A stretch of 64,000 nt of DNA, from positions 3,591,001-3,655,000 of the forward strand of contig NZ_CP155567.1 of assembly GCF_039696035.1 (NCBI RefSeq), read 5' to 3'. Position 1 is the stretch's first letter; every line of letters begins with the position of its first letter. Shown here piece by piece: positions 36,101 to 43,221 of this stretch. The notes beneath the pieces are model-generated. The model had not been told where the DNA came from. It saw nothing but the letters and a program-made list of their open reading frames with translations, and ran no database searches. The position numbers and the translations under genes were made by a program. This DNA comes from Microbulbifer sp. SAOS-129_SWC. GTDB lineage: Bacteria; Pseudomonadota; Gammaproteobacteria; Pseudomonadales; Cellvibrionaceae.

Positions 36101-36349
36101 GTGTTCGTCGCTGCTGGGCAGGAAGGATTTCACCGCGTAGCCATCGTAGCGGTAAAGCCCTTCTCGCGAGGCCACCCACAGAAAGCCGTTGTGATCGACA
36201 ATCACCGAGGTGGCAACCTTCACCTCCAGGCCGTGCGCAACGCCCAGCGGGTGAAACTGCACCGGCTGCGCCTGCAACCGCAATGGGAACAATGCCAGCA
36301 CCAGTACCAACACAGATGCCGGCACCGCTGCCTGCCGCTTCCAGACCAT
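33149..36349 (-). CDS. Propeller-type sensor histidine kinase
   Basis: 1066-residue membrane sensor kinase. Signal peptide/anchor ending LRLQA-QP, then a large periplasmic region of two-component-propeller repeats (many WVASREGLYRYDG / LWVGVGGSGLYHL units, residues about 30-680), a Y_Y_Y-type beta-sandwich (about 700-765, YQYRLAADEAWRPLGSRRE), one membrane helix (SGAVLLLLLLGGALHHY), a coiled coil, the HisKA_3 dimerisation domain with His876 in ARELHDELGQ, and an HATPase with N-box EAVNN (about 982-985) and DDGCGFEP. Such sensors are known in polysaccharide-using bacteria for detecting extracellular oligosaccharides. It controls the overlapping response regulator gene. The ligand is unknown. 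Confidence 0.92.
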   Translation of the reverse strand: MVWKRQAAVPASVLVLVLALFPLRLQAQPVQFHPLGVAHGLEVKVATSVIVDHNGFLWVASREGLYRYDGYAVKSFLPSSDEHDRALPDADLRALFEDRDGYIWVATNTAGLSRYDPRSGNFRHFRHSATDPHTLSHDSIYGMAQDGDGMLWAGSQIGLNRVNPADGTVQRFRHDPADPRSLAQDYVYDVLADGGERIWVATLGGGVDLWQKGRRGFAHFDLARLTAGADALNSVFALARHGAHSLYAGTRQGLVHVDTASGRASLVPITSGAEAQPTITAMAWGPRGRLWMTTMGRGVLVLDPASGDIESANPQPLGAEGQLPTLPQLSVHISGDSIFVGTWGSGVYLARLQQQRYTLVAPGDQSGQLRNSNVTAILAPATAGPGWVGTFGGGLQPLAPGGARAGKLSGSEDALWTDGILAVTRRSDRSLLAGSNHGLWTLNADGSERQLIDADSGVGLGPGYVTSVLEDRSGTLWVGVGGSGLYHLPAGKDRFESFAHDPQRPDSLSGNYISTLTALDDGRLLVGTRSSGLNLCRTNPWHCRRFGRAEGLGQHNVTALHRGARGAIWVGTDGGGLHQLAADGDRLQLVQRWTQRDGLLSDSIMGIVEDDDGSLWLSTRQGLSRLQPRSGAVVNHVAESGLPVTHFNSRTATRDRQFLYFGGLGGLVRIPAGTPMSPRAPSPVRLVDLSRAARGDAISTRSAAALQSVRSNWGEMLSFTFAALDFAQGRHEYQYRLAADEAWRPLGSRRELTLLELSPGHHQLSVRGRDVFGRWGQSPPLALEVVPPWWMTNWFRSGAVLLLLLLGGALHHYRLRGLRRRNAQLEELRRQKEAALQQAEESREDLADAHAGLRHLTARLHSAREDQRQQIARELHDELGQTLTAAKINLQRVARAANDTGEQGRLRESVTMLDSMIRQVRNISLSLRPPLLDDAGLVEALKVFLRSLGDRAAVDIDFHADSDFDDVTRDIRTVAFRLVQEAVNNVLRHAGASQITVTLRRLDNALQLLIEDDGCGFEPADVWQRVKRGEHLGLLGMQERVHGFGGTLALDASPGSGSRITAVIPL

Positions 36350-36625
36350 CGCCGCTCCGTTTATTGAATAGTGTTCAGCTGACGATTCGCGCTCACCCTC
36401 CCCGCCGGGGGAAGGGCTGCAACATATTTACCTCCATTCTATGCAGACAGGCCAACGCCACAACGAGACCTGACTCACAAAACGATAACGCATTAACGGG
36501 GGAATATCAGCAACACCGGGCGGTGTCGCCATTCGCCAAAAGCCGCGAAAAGATACGGGGAATATTGGCGCGATTGCAGGAACCGGGCCGGGGCAATGCG
36601 GAAATCGCCCCGGCGTGGCATAGAG
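36350..36625. other. Gap between cytochrome operon end and kinase promoter
   Basis: 276 bases without a gene. It holds the kinase promoter and a hairpin at 36588-36613 (stem CCGGGGC / GCCCCGG, loop of 12) 13 bases past the stop of the cytochrome gene, a possible terminator lacking a T tract. Confidence 0.5.
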
Positions 36626-37015
36626 TCAGTGTTTGCCCGGGGCCAGTGGCACCCCTTTGCGCTCTTTGTGGATATAGGAAACGATGGCGATCATTTTCGG
36701 GTCATCCGCGGCCAACGCTTTGCCCTGCAGAGGATTGCGGATACACCAGTTGACCATTTCCCACAGATCGGCCACCCGCCCCAGCTGTTTCTGGAATTTG
36801 GGGTAAGTTTCCGCATGGGTGTTGGCCGCGTTCGGGTGGCACTGGGCACAGGCGACCCCGTTGGTGCCGAGGTCGCCACTGGTCCACAGCTTGCGCCCCT
36901 CGCGGGCAACCATCTCGTACTCCGCCTGCCAGCGCGCCACGTCTTCCTTGGTAAAGTCATCCGCGCAGGCGGTGCCCGCTACCAGCATCAGCAATACGAC
37001 AGTCAGGTTTCTCAT
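36626..37015 (-). CDS. Small periplasmic SoxA-like mono-heme cytochrome c
   Basis: 129-residue exported cytochrome with one heme motif CAQCH (Cys56-His60) after a signal peptide (MRNLTVVLLMLVAGTACA). The sequence after the heme, YPKFQKQLGRVADLWEMVN, then Cys91 and MIAIVSYIHKERKGVPL, resembles the C-terminal domain of SoxA sulfur-oxidising cytochromes, where a Cys serves near the heme; equivalence of Cys91 to the SoxA active Cys is a guess. ATG 37015 is used; upstream frame residues are not signal-like. It is last in the four-gene operon with rhodanese, di-heme peroxidase and metallophosphoesterase, 13 bases after the latter. Probable role: electron acceptor or donor for that set. Confidence 0.78.
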   Translation of the reverse strand: MRNLTVVLLMLVAGTACADDFTKEDVARWQAEYEMVAREGRKLWTSGDLGTNGVACAQCHPNAANTHAETYPKFQKQLGRVADLWEMVNWCIRNPLQGKALAADDPKMIAIVSYIHKERKGVPLAPGKH

Positions 37016-37028
37016 TGTTATCTCCAGA

Positions 37029-38093
37029 TCAGTATTGAGTCTGCGGCGGAATCCGCTCCTGCTTTTTCTGATAGCGCGTATCAGCCAGGTGCCCGCGTTG
37101 GTCATTCCAGGCCAGTTCACGGTTTTCGTTACCGTACAGGTTGAAGGATGTGTCCACGCGCCCGCTGTGCATATTCATAAACTGCCAGCCGGTGGCGTCG
37201 CGTTCATCAAACGGGTCGGCCCGGTTCATCGGTACCGTGAGGATCGGCAGGTGACTTTCGGCCTGCGCATAGGTGGCGGGATAAGGCCAGGGCCAGGCGG
37301 TGGACATCACCGAATTGAAGGCAATATTGCCAATCTGGTTGTACTGGATCTGGTGCACATGGCCGTAGATCACATTGCTCTGCTTGAACGGTGCCAGCAG
37401 TTTCTGGATCTCGTCCGCCTCTTCGGTCCAGAAATTCCAGTTCTTGAAAATTTTCTGTAAAGGCGAATGGGAGAAAACCACGACGGGCGTATCCCGGTTC
37501 TGTTTGGCGAGGTCTTTCTTCAGCCACGCCATCTGGCGCTTGCCGACCATAAAGGGGGAACCGTTGGGGTTGTCGAGCAGCGCCATTTCCTGCATGCGGC
37601 GCAACGGTGTCTCCCACTTGTTGTTCCAGTCGTCGTAGGTCAGCACGCTGTTCAGGACAACGAAATGCACCCCCTTGTGATCAAAGCTGTAGTACTCGTC
37701 GCCGTAAAGCTGGCGCCAGTACTTGCCCAGATCGTAGTAGTAGTCGTGCTCACCGACCACCATATAGGTTTTACCGCGCAGAGCGCCGAGGATATCCGCA
37801 CCGTGATCCAGTTCCGCCTTGCTACCGAGCTGTGCGAGGTCACCGCCGAACATGAAAAAGTCGGGCCGCGGATCAAGCAGGTTGGCTTCGGCTACAGCGC
37901 GCTTCAGCCCCTGATCCCAGTTGCGCACGAACTTGTTGCCCTTGATCTGCTGGATATGCGCATCGGAGATATAGCCGAAAGTAAAATCCTGGCTCGATTG
38001 CGCAAACGAGAGGCGCACGAGACTGATCGGCAACATCCCGGCAATCAGACCGGCCCCGGTGGTTTTGAGAAAATTTCTACGGGAATTGCTCAT
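37029..38093 (-). CDS. Tat-exported calcineurin-like metallophosphoesterase
   Basis: 354-residue periplasmic protein with a twin-arginine signal (SRRNFLK). Calcineurin-like motifs: SDAH (43-46), GGDL (83-86), GEHD (114-117) where the family normally has GNHD or GNHE, SHSP and the terminal GHVH. The metal-bridging Asn is thus replaced by Glu115, so the dimetal site and substrate may differ from classical phosphoesterases. Start: ATG 38093 or 38099, the latter overlapping the peroxidase stop by four bases. It is flanked by a di-heme peroxidase and a SoxA-like cytochrome; SoxB is a distant relative with the same fold, but this protein is shorter and lacks its 5'-nucleotidase C-terminal domain. 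Export in folded, metal-loaded form fits Tat use. Confidence 0.82.
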   Translation of the reverse strand: MSNSRRNFLKTTGAGLIAGMLPISLVRLSFAQSSQDFTFGYISDAHIQQIKGNKFVRNWDQGLKRAVAEANLLDPRPDFFMFGGDLAQLGSKAELDHGADILGALRGKTYMVVGEHDYYYDLGKYWRQLYGDEYYSFDHKGVHFVVLNSVLTYDDWNNKWETPLRRMQEMALLDNPNGSPFMVGKRQMAWLKKDLAKQNRDTPVVVFSHSPLQKIFKNWNFWTEEADEIQKLLAPFKQSNVIYGHVHQIQYNQIGNIAFNSVMSTAWPWPYPATYAQAESHLPILTVPMNRADPFDERDATGWQFMNMHSGRVDTSFNLYGNENRELAWNDQRGHLADTRYQKKQERIPPQTQY

Positions 38094-38095
38094 GG

Positions 38096-39250
38096 TCATT
38101 CCTTGCTTTTGGCCGATTTTTTCCCGGCTCCCATACCCTTTTCTTTGCCCTTGCCGGCAAACTCCGGGGATGTCAGTGTTTCCATAAACGCGACCAGGTC
38201 ATCAATCTGTTGATCTGTCAGCCCCAGCGGCCGTATCCCACCGCTCAGGTAAGGGGTGATCTTTGTGTCTTTCTTCAGCGCGCCGCCGTTGTTGTAGTGC
38301 ACCACCACATCGCGCAGGTTGTCGATACTGCCGTCGTGCATATAGGGGGCGGTTTCAGCAATGTTGCGCAGCGTCGATGTTTTGAATCCACCCATATCAC
38401 TGAGTTCATCGGTTATCGCAAAGCGGCCCAGATCAGAGGTATCTTTATCGGTCAGCACCGCCACATCCACATCCACCCCCTTGGCTTTGGCACGCTGGAA
38501 TGCCTGCGACAGCTTTTCGATCTTTTGTTCTGTCAGGTCATTGATACCGACACCGATATCGTGAAACTTCTGATCAGTAAACAGGGCAAAATTCTGTTCG
38601 ATGGTGTGACAGGAGACGCAGCGCCCCTGATTGAGAAACACCTGAAAGCCGCGTTTCTCCTGCTCATTAAGCGCATCTTTTTCACCACCGAAATACCAGC
38701 GATCAAAACGACTGTTACCGGAAATCACCGTGCGCTCAAAGCTGGCGATCGCCTTCTTTACGTGTTCCATGGTGACCGCTTTACCGGATACGCCAAACAC
38801 CTGCTTGAACGCCTTCTGGTAGGCATCATCCTTGGCGATGATGTCCAGAATCGGCTGATGGGACTTCAGGCCCATCTCCACCGGGTTGACGAAGGGATGC
38901 TGCGATTGATCCTCGAGGCTGGGCGAGCGCCCGTCCCAGAACTGGGTTTTGTTATAGGCGGAATTGACCACAGTGGGCGCATTGCGCGTGCCCTTGAGCT
39001 TGTTGATTCCCTCCGACACCACCAGCGGGCTGTCGGTAAAGGTCTTTTCCCGCTCGTGGCAGGTCGAGCAACTGACCTCACCCGTGGTACTGAAACGGAT
39101 ATCATGAAACAGCCGGTCACCCAGCGCGATTTTTTCCGGCGTCTGCGGGTTGTCTTTCGGTATCGGTATCGGCGGCAGGCCCAATGGTGGACTTTCCGCC
39201 GCGACAACGAAGGGCAGCAGAATCAGCAGGGGAACCAGTAATTTTCTCAT
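38096..39250 (-). CDS. Di-heme cytochrome c peroxidase/MauG-family protein
   Basis: Periplasmic 384-residue di-heme cytochrome. Heme motifs CSTCH (Cys61-His65) and CVSCH (Cys211-His215), family segments NAPTVVNSAYNKTQFWDGRSPSL split around 90-112, and DMGGFKTSTLRN with YMHDGSI near the C terminus, which in MauG/CcpA holds the distal His/Met region. Signal peptide MRKLLVPLLILLPFVVA; ATG 39250 is preferred over 39259. A Lys-rich tail (KGKEKGMGAGKKSAKSKE) is unusual. It is second in the operon after the rhodanese (34 bases) and overlaps the metallophosphoesterase. Role: hydrogen peroxide reduction or radical-type oxidation of a partner. Confidence 0.88.
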   Translation of the reverse strand: MRKLLVPLLILLPFVVAAESPPLGLPPIPIPKDNPQTPEKIALGDRLFHDIRFSTTGEVSCSTCHEREKTFTDSPLVVSEGINKLKGTRNAPTVVNSAYNKTQFWDGRSPSLEDQSQHPFVNPVEMGLKSHQPILDIIAKDDAYQKAFKQVFGVSGKAVTMEHVKKAIASFERTVISGNSRFDRWYFGGEKDALNEQEKRGFQVFLNQGRCVSCHTIEQNFALFTDQKFHDIGVGINDLTEQKIEKLSQAFQRAKAKGVDVDVAVLTDKDTSDLGRFAITDELSDMGGFKTSTLRNIAETAPYMHDGSIDNLRDVVVHYNNGGALKKDTKITPYLSGGIRPLGLTDQQIDDLVAFMETLTSPEFAGKGKEKGMGAGKKSAKSKE

Positions 39251-39283
39251 AGTGAACATCCAGCTGTTCAGGGGACTTTTGCG

Positions 39284-39691
39284 TCAGCTTTTCGCACCGC
39301 AATTGAATACGATCATATCGCCGTAAAACTTCAGCTGCTTGGACGGAAGTACCTCGACGTGGCGATAGCCCAGCCCGCGCAGCGCTGCGGCCAGCCTGCC
39401 CGCACGAACCCCGGTTTTACAGTAAATCAAAATGGCATCATCGAGGTTTTCCGGCAATTGTTGCCGGTGCGAGTCCAGCGCACTCTGGGGGATATTGATT
39501 GCGCCATCCACATGGGAGGCACGGAACTCCTCAGGAGAGCGGGCATCAATCAGGGTAAAGGCGGACTTGTCAGCCAGGTAATTGAGCAGGCGTTTCTGCT
39601 CTATCAATGGAACCTGACCGGTTTCCGCCGCCACGGAGAAAGACGAAAAAAACAACGGGAGCAATATCAGTTTCGAAAAATGGTGCCACAT
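39284..39691 (-). CDS. Periplasmic single-domain rhodanese
   Basis: 135-residue exported sulfurtransferase: signal peptide ending SVAA-ET, the DARSPEEFRASHVDGAINIP motif region, and active-site loop CKTGVR with Cys91. A second Cys (131) lies near the C terminus. Carries sulfane sulfur as a persulfide. It is the first gene of the operon rhodanese, di-heme peroxidase, metallophosphoesterase, SoxA-like cytochrome. A periplasmic rhodanese next to cytochromes suggests handling of thiosulfate, polysulfide or cyanide-derived sulfur. The promoter would be in the 263-base AT-rich gap upstream. Confidence 0.88.
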   Translation of the reverse strand: MWHHFSKLILLPLFFSSFSVAAETGQVPLIEQKRLLNYLADKSAFTLIDARSPEEFRASHVDGAINIPQSALDSHRQQLPENLDDAILIYCKTGVRAGRLAAALRGLGYRHVEVLPSKQLKFYGDMIVFNCGAKS

Positions 39692-39906
39692 GGATCGGTT
39701 CCGCCTTTAATCTCGGAATTATCGCCTTCGGCCTCTATCCAATTATGTAAAACAACACGCCACTGGATCTTTTAAATTTCAAACTTAGCCGCTGGGCCAG
39801 CATCTCTCCAATTTAATTGCACAATAATTTTGATATCTATCCCTTATGTGTATTTCGGCGCATAAAATTGATGCGCCCATCCTCTGGCACACTAAACGAC
39901 GGGCAC

Positions 39907-39934
39907 AAAAAAGCCGGGCATTGCCCGGCTTTTT
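39907..39934. terminator. Bidirectional terminator near the DPP4 gene
   Basis: AAAAAAGCCGGGC / GCCCGGCTTTTT stem with loop ATT, 21 bases past the stop of the peptidase gene. A and T tracts on both sides make it efficient in both directions. Confidence 0.9.
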
Positions 39935-39954
39935 CTCCTGCGGTAGAGGCGTGG

Positions 39955-42165
39955 TTACTGCGCCGCACCTTTCAGGTGGCGATCAAAGAAGTTCTTGATC
40001 AGGGTGTACTGGTGAATGCGGGTGTTCTTGCCGCGCATGCTGTGTTTCTTGCCCGGATAGGTCATCAACTCGAACTGCTGGTCGTTGTCCTGCAGCACCT
40101 TGATCAGCTTGGTGGTATTGGTGAACAGCACATTGTCGTCCGCCATGCCGTGGTAGATCAGCAGGCTGCCCTTGAGACCATCGACATAGGGGAATACCGA
40201 AGACTTCTCGTAGGCTTTCGGATCGGTATTCGGATTGCCCATATAGCGTTCGGTGTAGTAAGTGTCGTACAGGCGCCAGTCAGTCACCGGCGCACCGGCG
40301 ACACCGGCCTGGAAGTAGTCCCCGGCCTTGAACATGGAGTTCAGCGTCATGTAGCCACCGTAGCTGTGGCCATACACGCCGATATGCCCGGCATCGACAT
40401 AGGGCAGCGAGCGCAGGAACTTGACCCCGGTGACCTGGTCATCGACCTCCACCGAGCCCATGCGGTGATAAATGGCATCCTCGAACTTCTTGCCGCGGTT
40501 GGCGGAGCCGCGATTGTCCAGCGTGAACACCACGTAGCCCTGCTGTGCCATATATTCGACGAATGCCGGGGCCCAGCTGTTGGTCACCATCTGCGCGTGG
40601 GGACCACCATACAGGTACACCAGCACCGGGTACTTCTTCTTCGGGTTGAAGTTGGCGGGCTTGTACAGGCGATAGTAGAGCGTGTGCCCCTCCGGCGCCT
40701 TGATGCTGCCGAATTCCGGCGTAATCCAGTCCTTCATGTACGGGTACAGCGGATGGCCGGATTTCACTTCGTTGTGCTCGAGCCAGGTTACCTGCTTGCC
40801 ACTGGGCGTGTGCAGGCTCACCTGCGACGGCGTGGTGATATTGGAGAACTTGTCGATATAGCCGGAGGCATCCTTGGCGAACTCGACGCTGTGCATGCCG
40901 GCGCGGCGCGAGATCTTCTGCGGCTTGCCCTTGCCGGTGAGCGGAACCTCGTACAGCTGGCGCTCCAGCGGTGTGTCTACGCGGCCGGTAAAGTAGACCT
41001 TGCCCGCTTTCTCGTCCACGGCCTCCAGCTCATCCACCGGCCAGTTGCCACTGGTCAGCTGGCGCAGCAGCTTGCCGTTCAGGTCGTACAGGTACAGGTG
41101 CTTGAAACCGTCGCGCTCCGACGCCCAGATGAAGCGATCGCTGTCCTTGAGGAAGCGCAGGTCGTCGTTCAGATTGAGCCAGGTTTTGCTGCGCTCCTCG
41201 ACCAGCATGCGACCCTTGCCATTATTGGTATTGACCACGCGCAGCTGCAGCTTCTTCTGGCTACGGTTCTGCCATTGATAGCTGAGCAGGTTGTCGCGCG
41301 CCCATTTGACCCGCGGGATATAAATATCCTGATCTTCGCCGAGGTTGATCCAGTGTGTCTTGCCGGAATCCACATCGAGTACGCCCAGCTTGATTTTTAC
41401 GTTGGGACGCCCGGCGGCGGGATAGCGCTGCTGCACCATGTCAATGCGGTCCGCGTAGATCTCGCTGCGGGTCACCTCGTCCACCGGCGACTCGTCCACC
41501 TGCAGGTAGGCGATATGGCGCTCATCCGGTGACCACCAGTAGCCGGTCATGCGGTCCATCTCTTCCTGGGCGACGAACTCGGCCATGCCGTTCTTGATCG
41601 GCCCCTTGCCATCGGTGGTGAGCTGGCGCTCCTTGCCGGTTTTCAAATCGACCAGATAGATATTCTGGTCGCGGATAAACGACACATAGCGCCCTTGCGG
41701 CGATACGCGCACATCGGTTTCAAAGGCTTTGGTATTGGTCAGGCGGCGCGTGGATTTCTTGTTCAGGTCGTAGTAGTAGACATCGCCGGCCAGCGGGAAC
41801 AACAGTGACTTGCCGTCCTCGGACCAGGTGTACTCCATGATACCGCTGCCGTAGATACGCTGGCGCTCGCGGCGGGCCTTCTCCTCGTCGGACAGCACTT
41901 CCTTGCCCTTGTGCAGGGAATCGGAGTTCACCAGGATGCGGGTCTTGCCGTCGGCGATGTTGTATTCCCACAGGTCGTAGCGGTTGTAGTCATCCTCGCG
42001 GCCTTGCAGGAAAGTGACCCGGCTGCCATCCGGGGAGTACTCCAGCGCGCGCGGCGAAGTACCATTCAATTCGGGATCGGAGAATATTCTCTCGATCGTA
42101 AGCTGTTCGGCAGAACAAAAGCTGGCCAAAGTGCAGCCAAGCAGTACAAGAAGACCTCGTTTCAT
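39955..42165 (-). CDS. Dipeptidyl peptidase IV-type S9 peptidase
   Basis: Exported serine peptidase that removes N-terminal X-Pro dipeptides. 736 residues: signal peptide ending FCSA-EQ, beta-propeller N-terminal half with the amino-terminal anchoring Glu pair (VAQEEMDR), and an alpha/beta-hydrolase C terminus with catalytic Ser601 in GHSYGG, Asp677 in ADDNVLF and His708 in KKHSM. Length and motifs fit bacterial DPP4 better than acylaminoacyl peptidase. Monocistronic with a good terminator. Likely periplasmic, feeding on Pro-containing peptides. Confidence 0.93.
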   Translation of the reverse strand: MKRGLLVLLGCTLASFCSAEQLTIERIFSDPELNGTSPRALEYSPDGSRVTFLQGREDDYNRYDLWEYNIADGKTRILVNSDSLHKGKEVLSDEEKARRERQRIYGSGIMEYTWSEDGKSLLFPLAGDVYYYDLNKKSTRRLTNTKAFETDVRVSPQGRYVSFIRDQNIYLVDLKTGKERQLTTDGKGPIKNGMAEFVAQEEMDRMTGYWWSPDERHIAYLQVDESPVDEVTRSEIYADRIDMVQQRYPAAGRPNVKIKLGVLDVDSGKTHWINLGEDQDIYIPRVKWARDNLLSYQWQNRSQKKLQLRVVNTNNGKGRMLVEERSKTWLNLNDDLRFLKDSDRFIWASERDGFKHLYLYDLNGKLLRQLTSGNWPVDELEAVDEKAGKVYFTGRVDTPLERQLYEVPLTGKGKPQKISRRAGMHSVEFAKDASGYIDKFSNITTPSQVSLHTPSGKQVTWLEHNEVKSGHPLYPYMKDWITPEFGSIKAPEGHTLYYRLYKPANFNPKKKYPVLVYLYGGPHAQMVTNSWAPAFVEYMAQQGYVVFTLDNRGSANRGKKFEDAIYHRMGSVEVDDQVTGVKFLRSLPYVDAGHIGVYGHSYGGYMTLNSMFKAGDYFQAGVAGAPVTDWRLYDTYYTERYMGNPNTDPKAYEKSSVFPYVDGLKGSLLIYHGMADDNVLFTNTTKLIKVLQDNDQQFELMTYPGKKHSMRGKNTRIHQYTLIKNFFDRHLKGAAQ

Positions 42166-42420
42166 ACTCTGTCTCGTTTTTATCTTTCGGAATAAGCGCG
42201 GGACCGCAGAGCGGCCCCGATAACCTGAAGATCATTCTAATGCCCGCGGGCAGCGGGTGTCACATGAGCTGCGGGGAGGCGAGCACTGCGGAAGGCCAGC
42301 CGTCGACAGGCTACCGTTCGTTTCTTTGCATCAAACCTGCGCAAAAAAAGCGATTTATCCCCTGCGCCCGCCGCCCTAACATCCGCTGCATCCAAACCCC
42401 AAAGCACAGGAGGGCCCGGC

Positions 42421-43119
42421 ATGGACATGATCAGAAAGGCAGAATCCCGCGGACGCGCCAACTTCGGCTGGCTCGACAGCCGCCACAGCTTTTCCTTCGG
42501 CAGCTACTACGATCCCCGCCATATGGGGATATCGGTACTGCGGGTAATCAACGACGATACGGTCAAGGGGGGCGCCGGCTTCGGCGCGCACGGGCACCGC
42601 GATATGGAGATCATTTCTTACGTGCTCGAGGGCGCGATCGAACACCGCGACAGCACCGGCAACCACTTTGTGGTGCCCGCCGGCGAGGTCCAGCGCATGA
42701 GCGCCGGCCGCGGAATTCAGCACTCGGAGTTCAATGCGTCGCGCCACCAGCGGCTGCGCTTTCTGCAGATCTGGATCGAGCCGAATGTGACCGGCATAGA
42801 GCCGGAGTATGAGCAGGCGCGCATTGAGCAGCGCGGGCAACTGACCCCGCTGGTTACCACCGACGGCCGTGACGGCTCCCTCAGCCTGCACCAGGATGCC
42901 GGTCTCTACCGCCTGCGGCTGCAGCCGGGCGAGGCCTTTACCCTGCAGACCGGCCCACGCACCGGCTACCTGCACGTGATTGACGGCAGTGCCGCTGCCG
43001 GCACCGCGCAGCTGGCCGCCGGTGACGGCGCGGCGATGATCAAAACCCGCGAGCAGTTGTTATCCGCCGGCAAAGCGGGCCTGGAAGCCCTCTGGTTCGA
43101 CCTGCCGCGCGACTATTAA
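42421..43119 (+). CDS. Pirin-family protein
   Basis: 232-residue double-cupin protein. The N-terminal cupin metal site is visible: His57, His59 (GAHGHRDMEI), His101 and Glu103 (GIQHSEFN). Closest to YhhW-type pirins, some of which have quercetin 2,3-dioxygenase activity; others act as redox-sensing regulators, so the physiological role stays open. Starts at ATG 42421, three codons into MDMIRKA with AGGAGG upstream. Single gene, converging on the TPR-sulfotransferase gene across two adjacent hairpins. Confidence 0.92.
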   Translation: MDMIRKAESRGRANFGWLDSRHSFSFGSYYDPRHMGISVLRVINDDTVKGGAGFGAHGHRDMEIISYVLEGAIEHRDSTGNHFVVPAGEVQRMSAGRGIQHSEFNASRHQRLRFLQIWIEPNVTGIEPEYEQARIEQRGQLTPLVTTDGRDGSLSLHQDAGLYRLRLQPGEAFTLQTGPRTGYLHVIDGSAAAGTAQLAAGDGAAMIKTREQLLSAGKAGLEALWFDLPRDY

Positions 43120-43122
43120 CCC

Positions 43123-43159
43123 GGCAATCAAATATTTCGTCCTGAAATATTTGATTGCC
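43123..43159. terminator. AT-rich perfect hairpin after the pirin gene
   Basis: 15-bp perfect inverted repeat (GGCAATCAAATATTT arm, 7-base loop), four bases past the pirin stop. No T tract, but adjacent to a second hairpin; a terminator or RNA stabiliser is likely. Confidence 0.55.
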
Positions 43160-43209
43160 GCCCTTGAAATACTCGCGAAGATACGTCGATCTCCTTGTAT
43201 TTCAAGGGC
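43160..43209. other. Second hairpin abutting the first
   Basis: 13-bp perfect inverted repeat (GCCCTTGAAATAC / GTATTTCAAGGGC) with a 24-base loop, starting directly where the first hairpin ends and lying 12 bases past the end of the TPR-sulfotransferase gene on the other strand. It may end that gene's transcript. Confidence 0.45.
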
Positions 43210-43221
43210 TTGCCCCGGTCT

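Noticed and set aside
37029..38093. Annotation as SoxB
   Set aside because: Lacks the C-terminal 5'-nucleotidase domain and is about 200 residues shorter; only the fold is shared.
39817..41532. 571-codon open frame opposite the DPP4-type gene
   Set aside because: Antisense to a complete S9 peptidase with intact catalytic residues; composition not protein-like.
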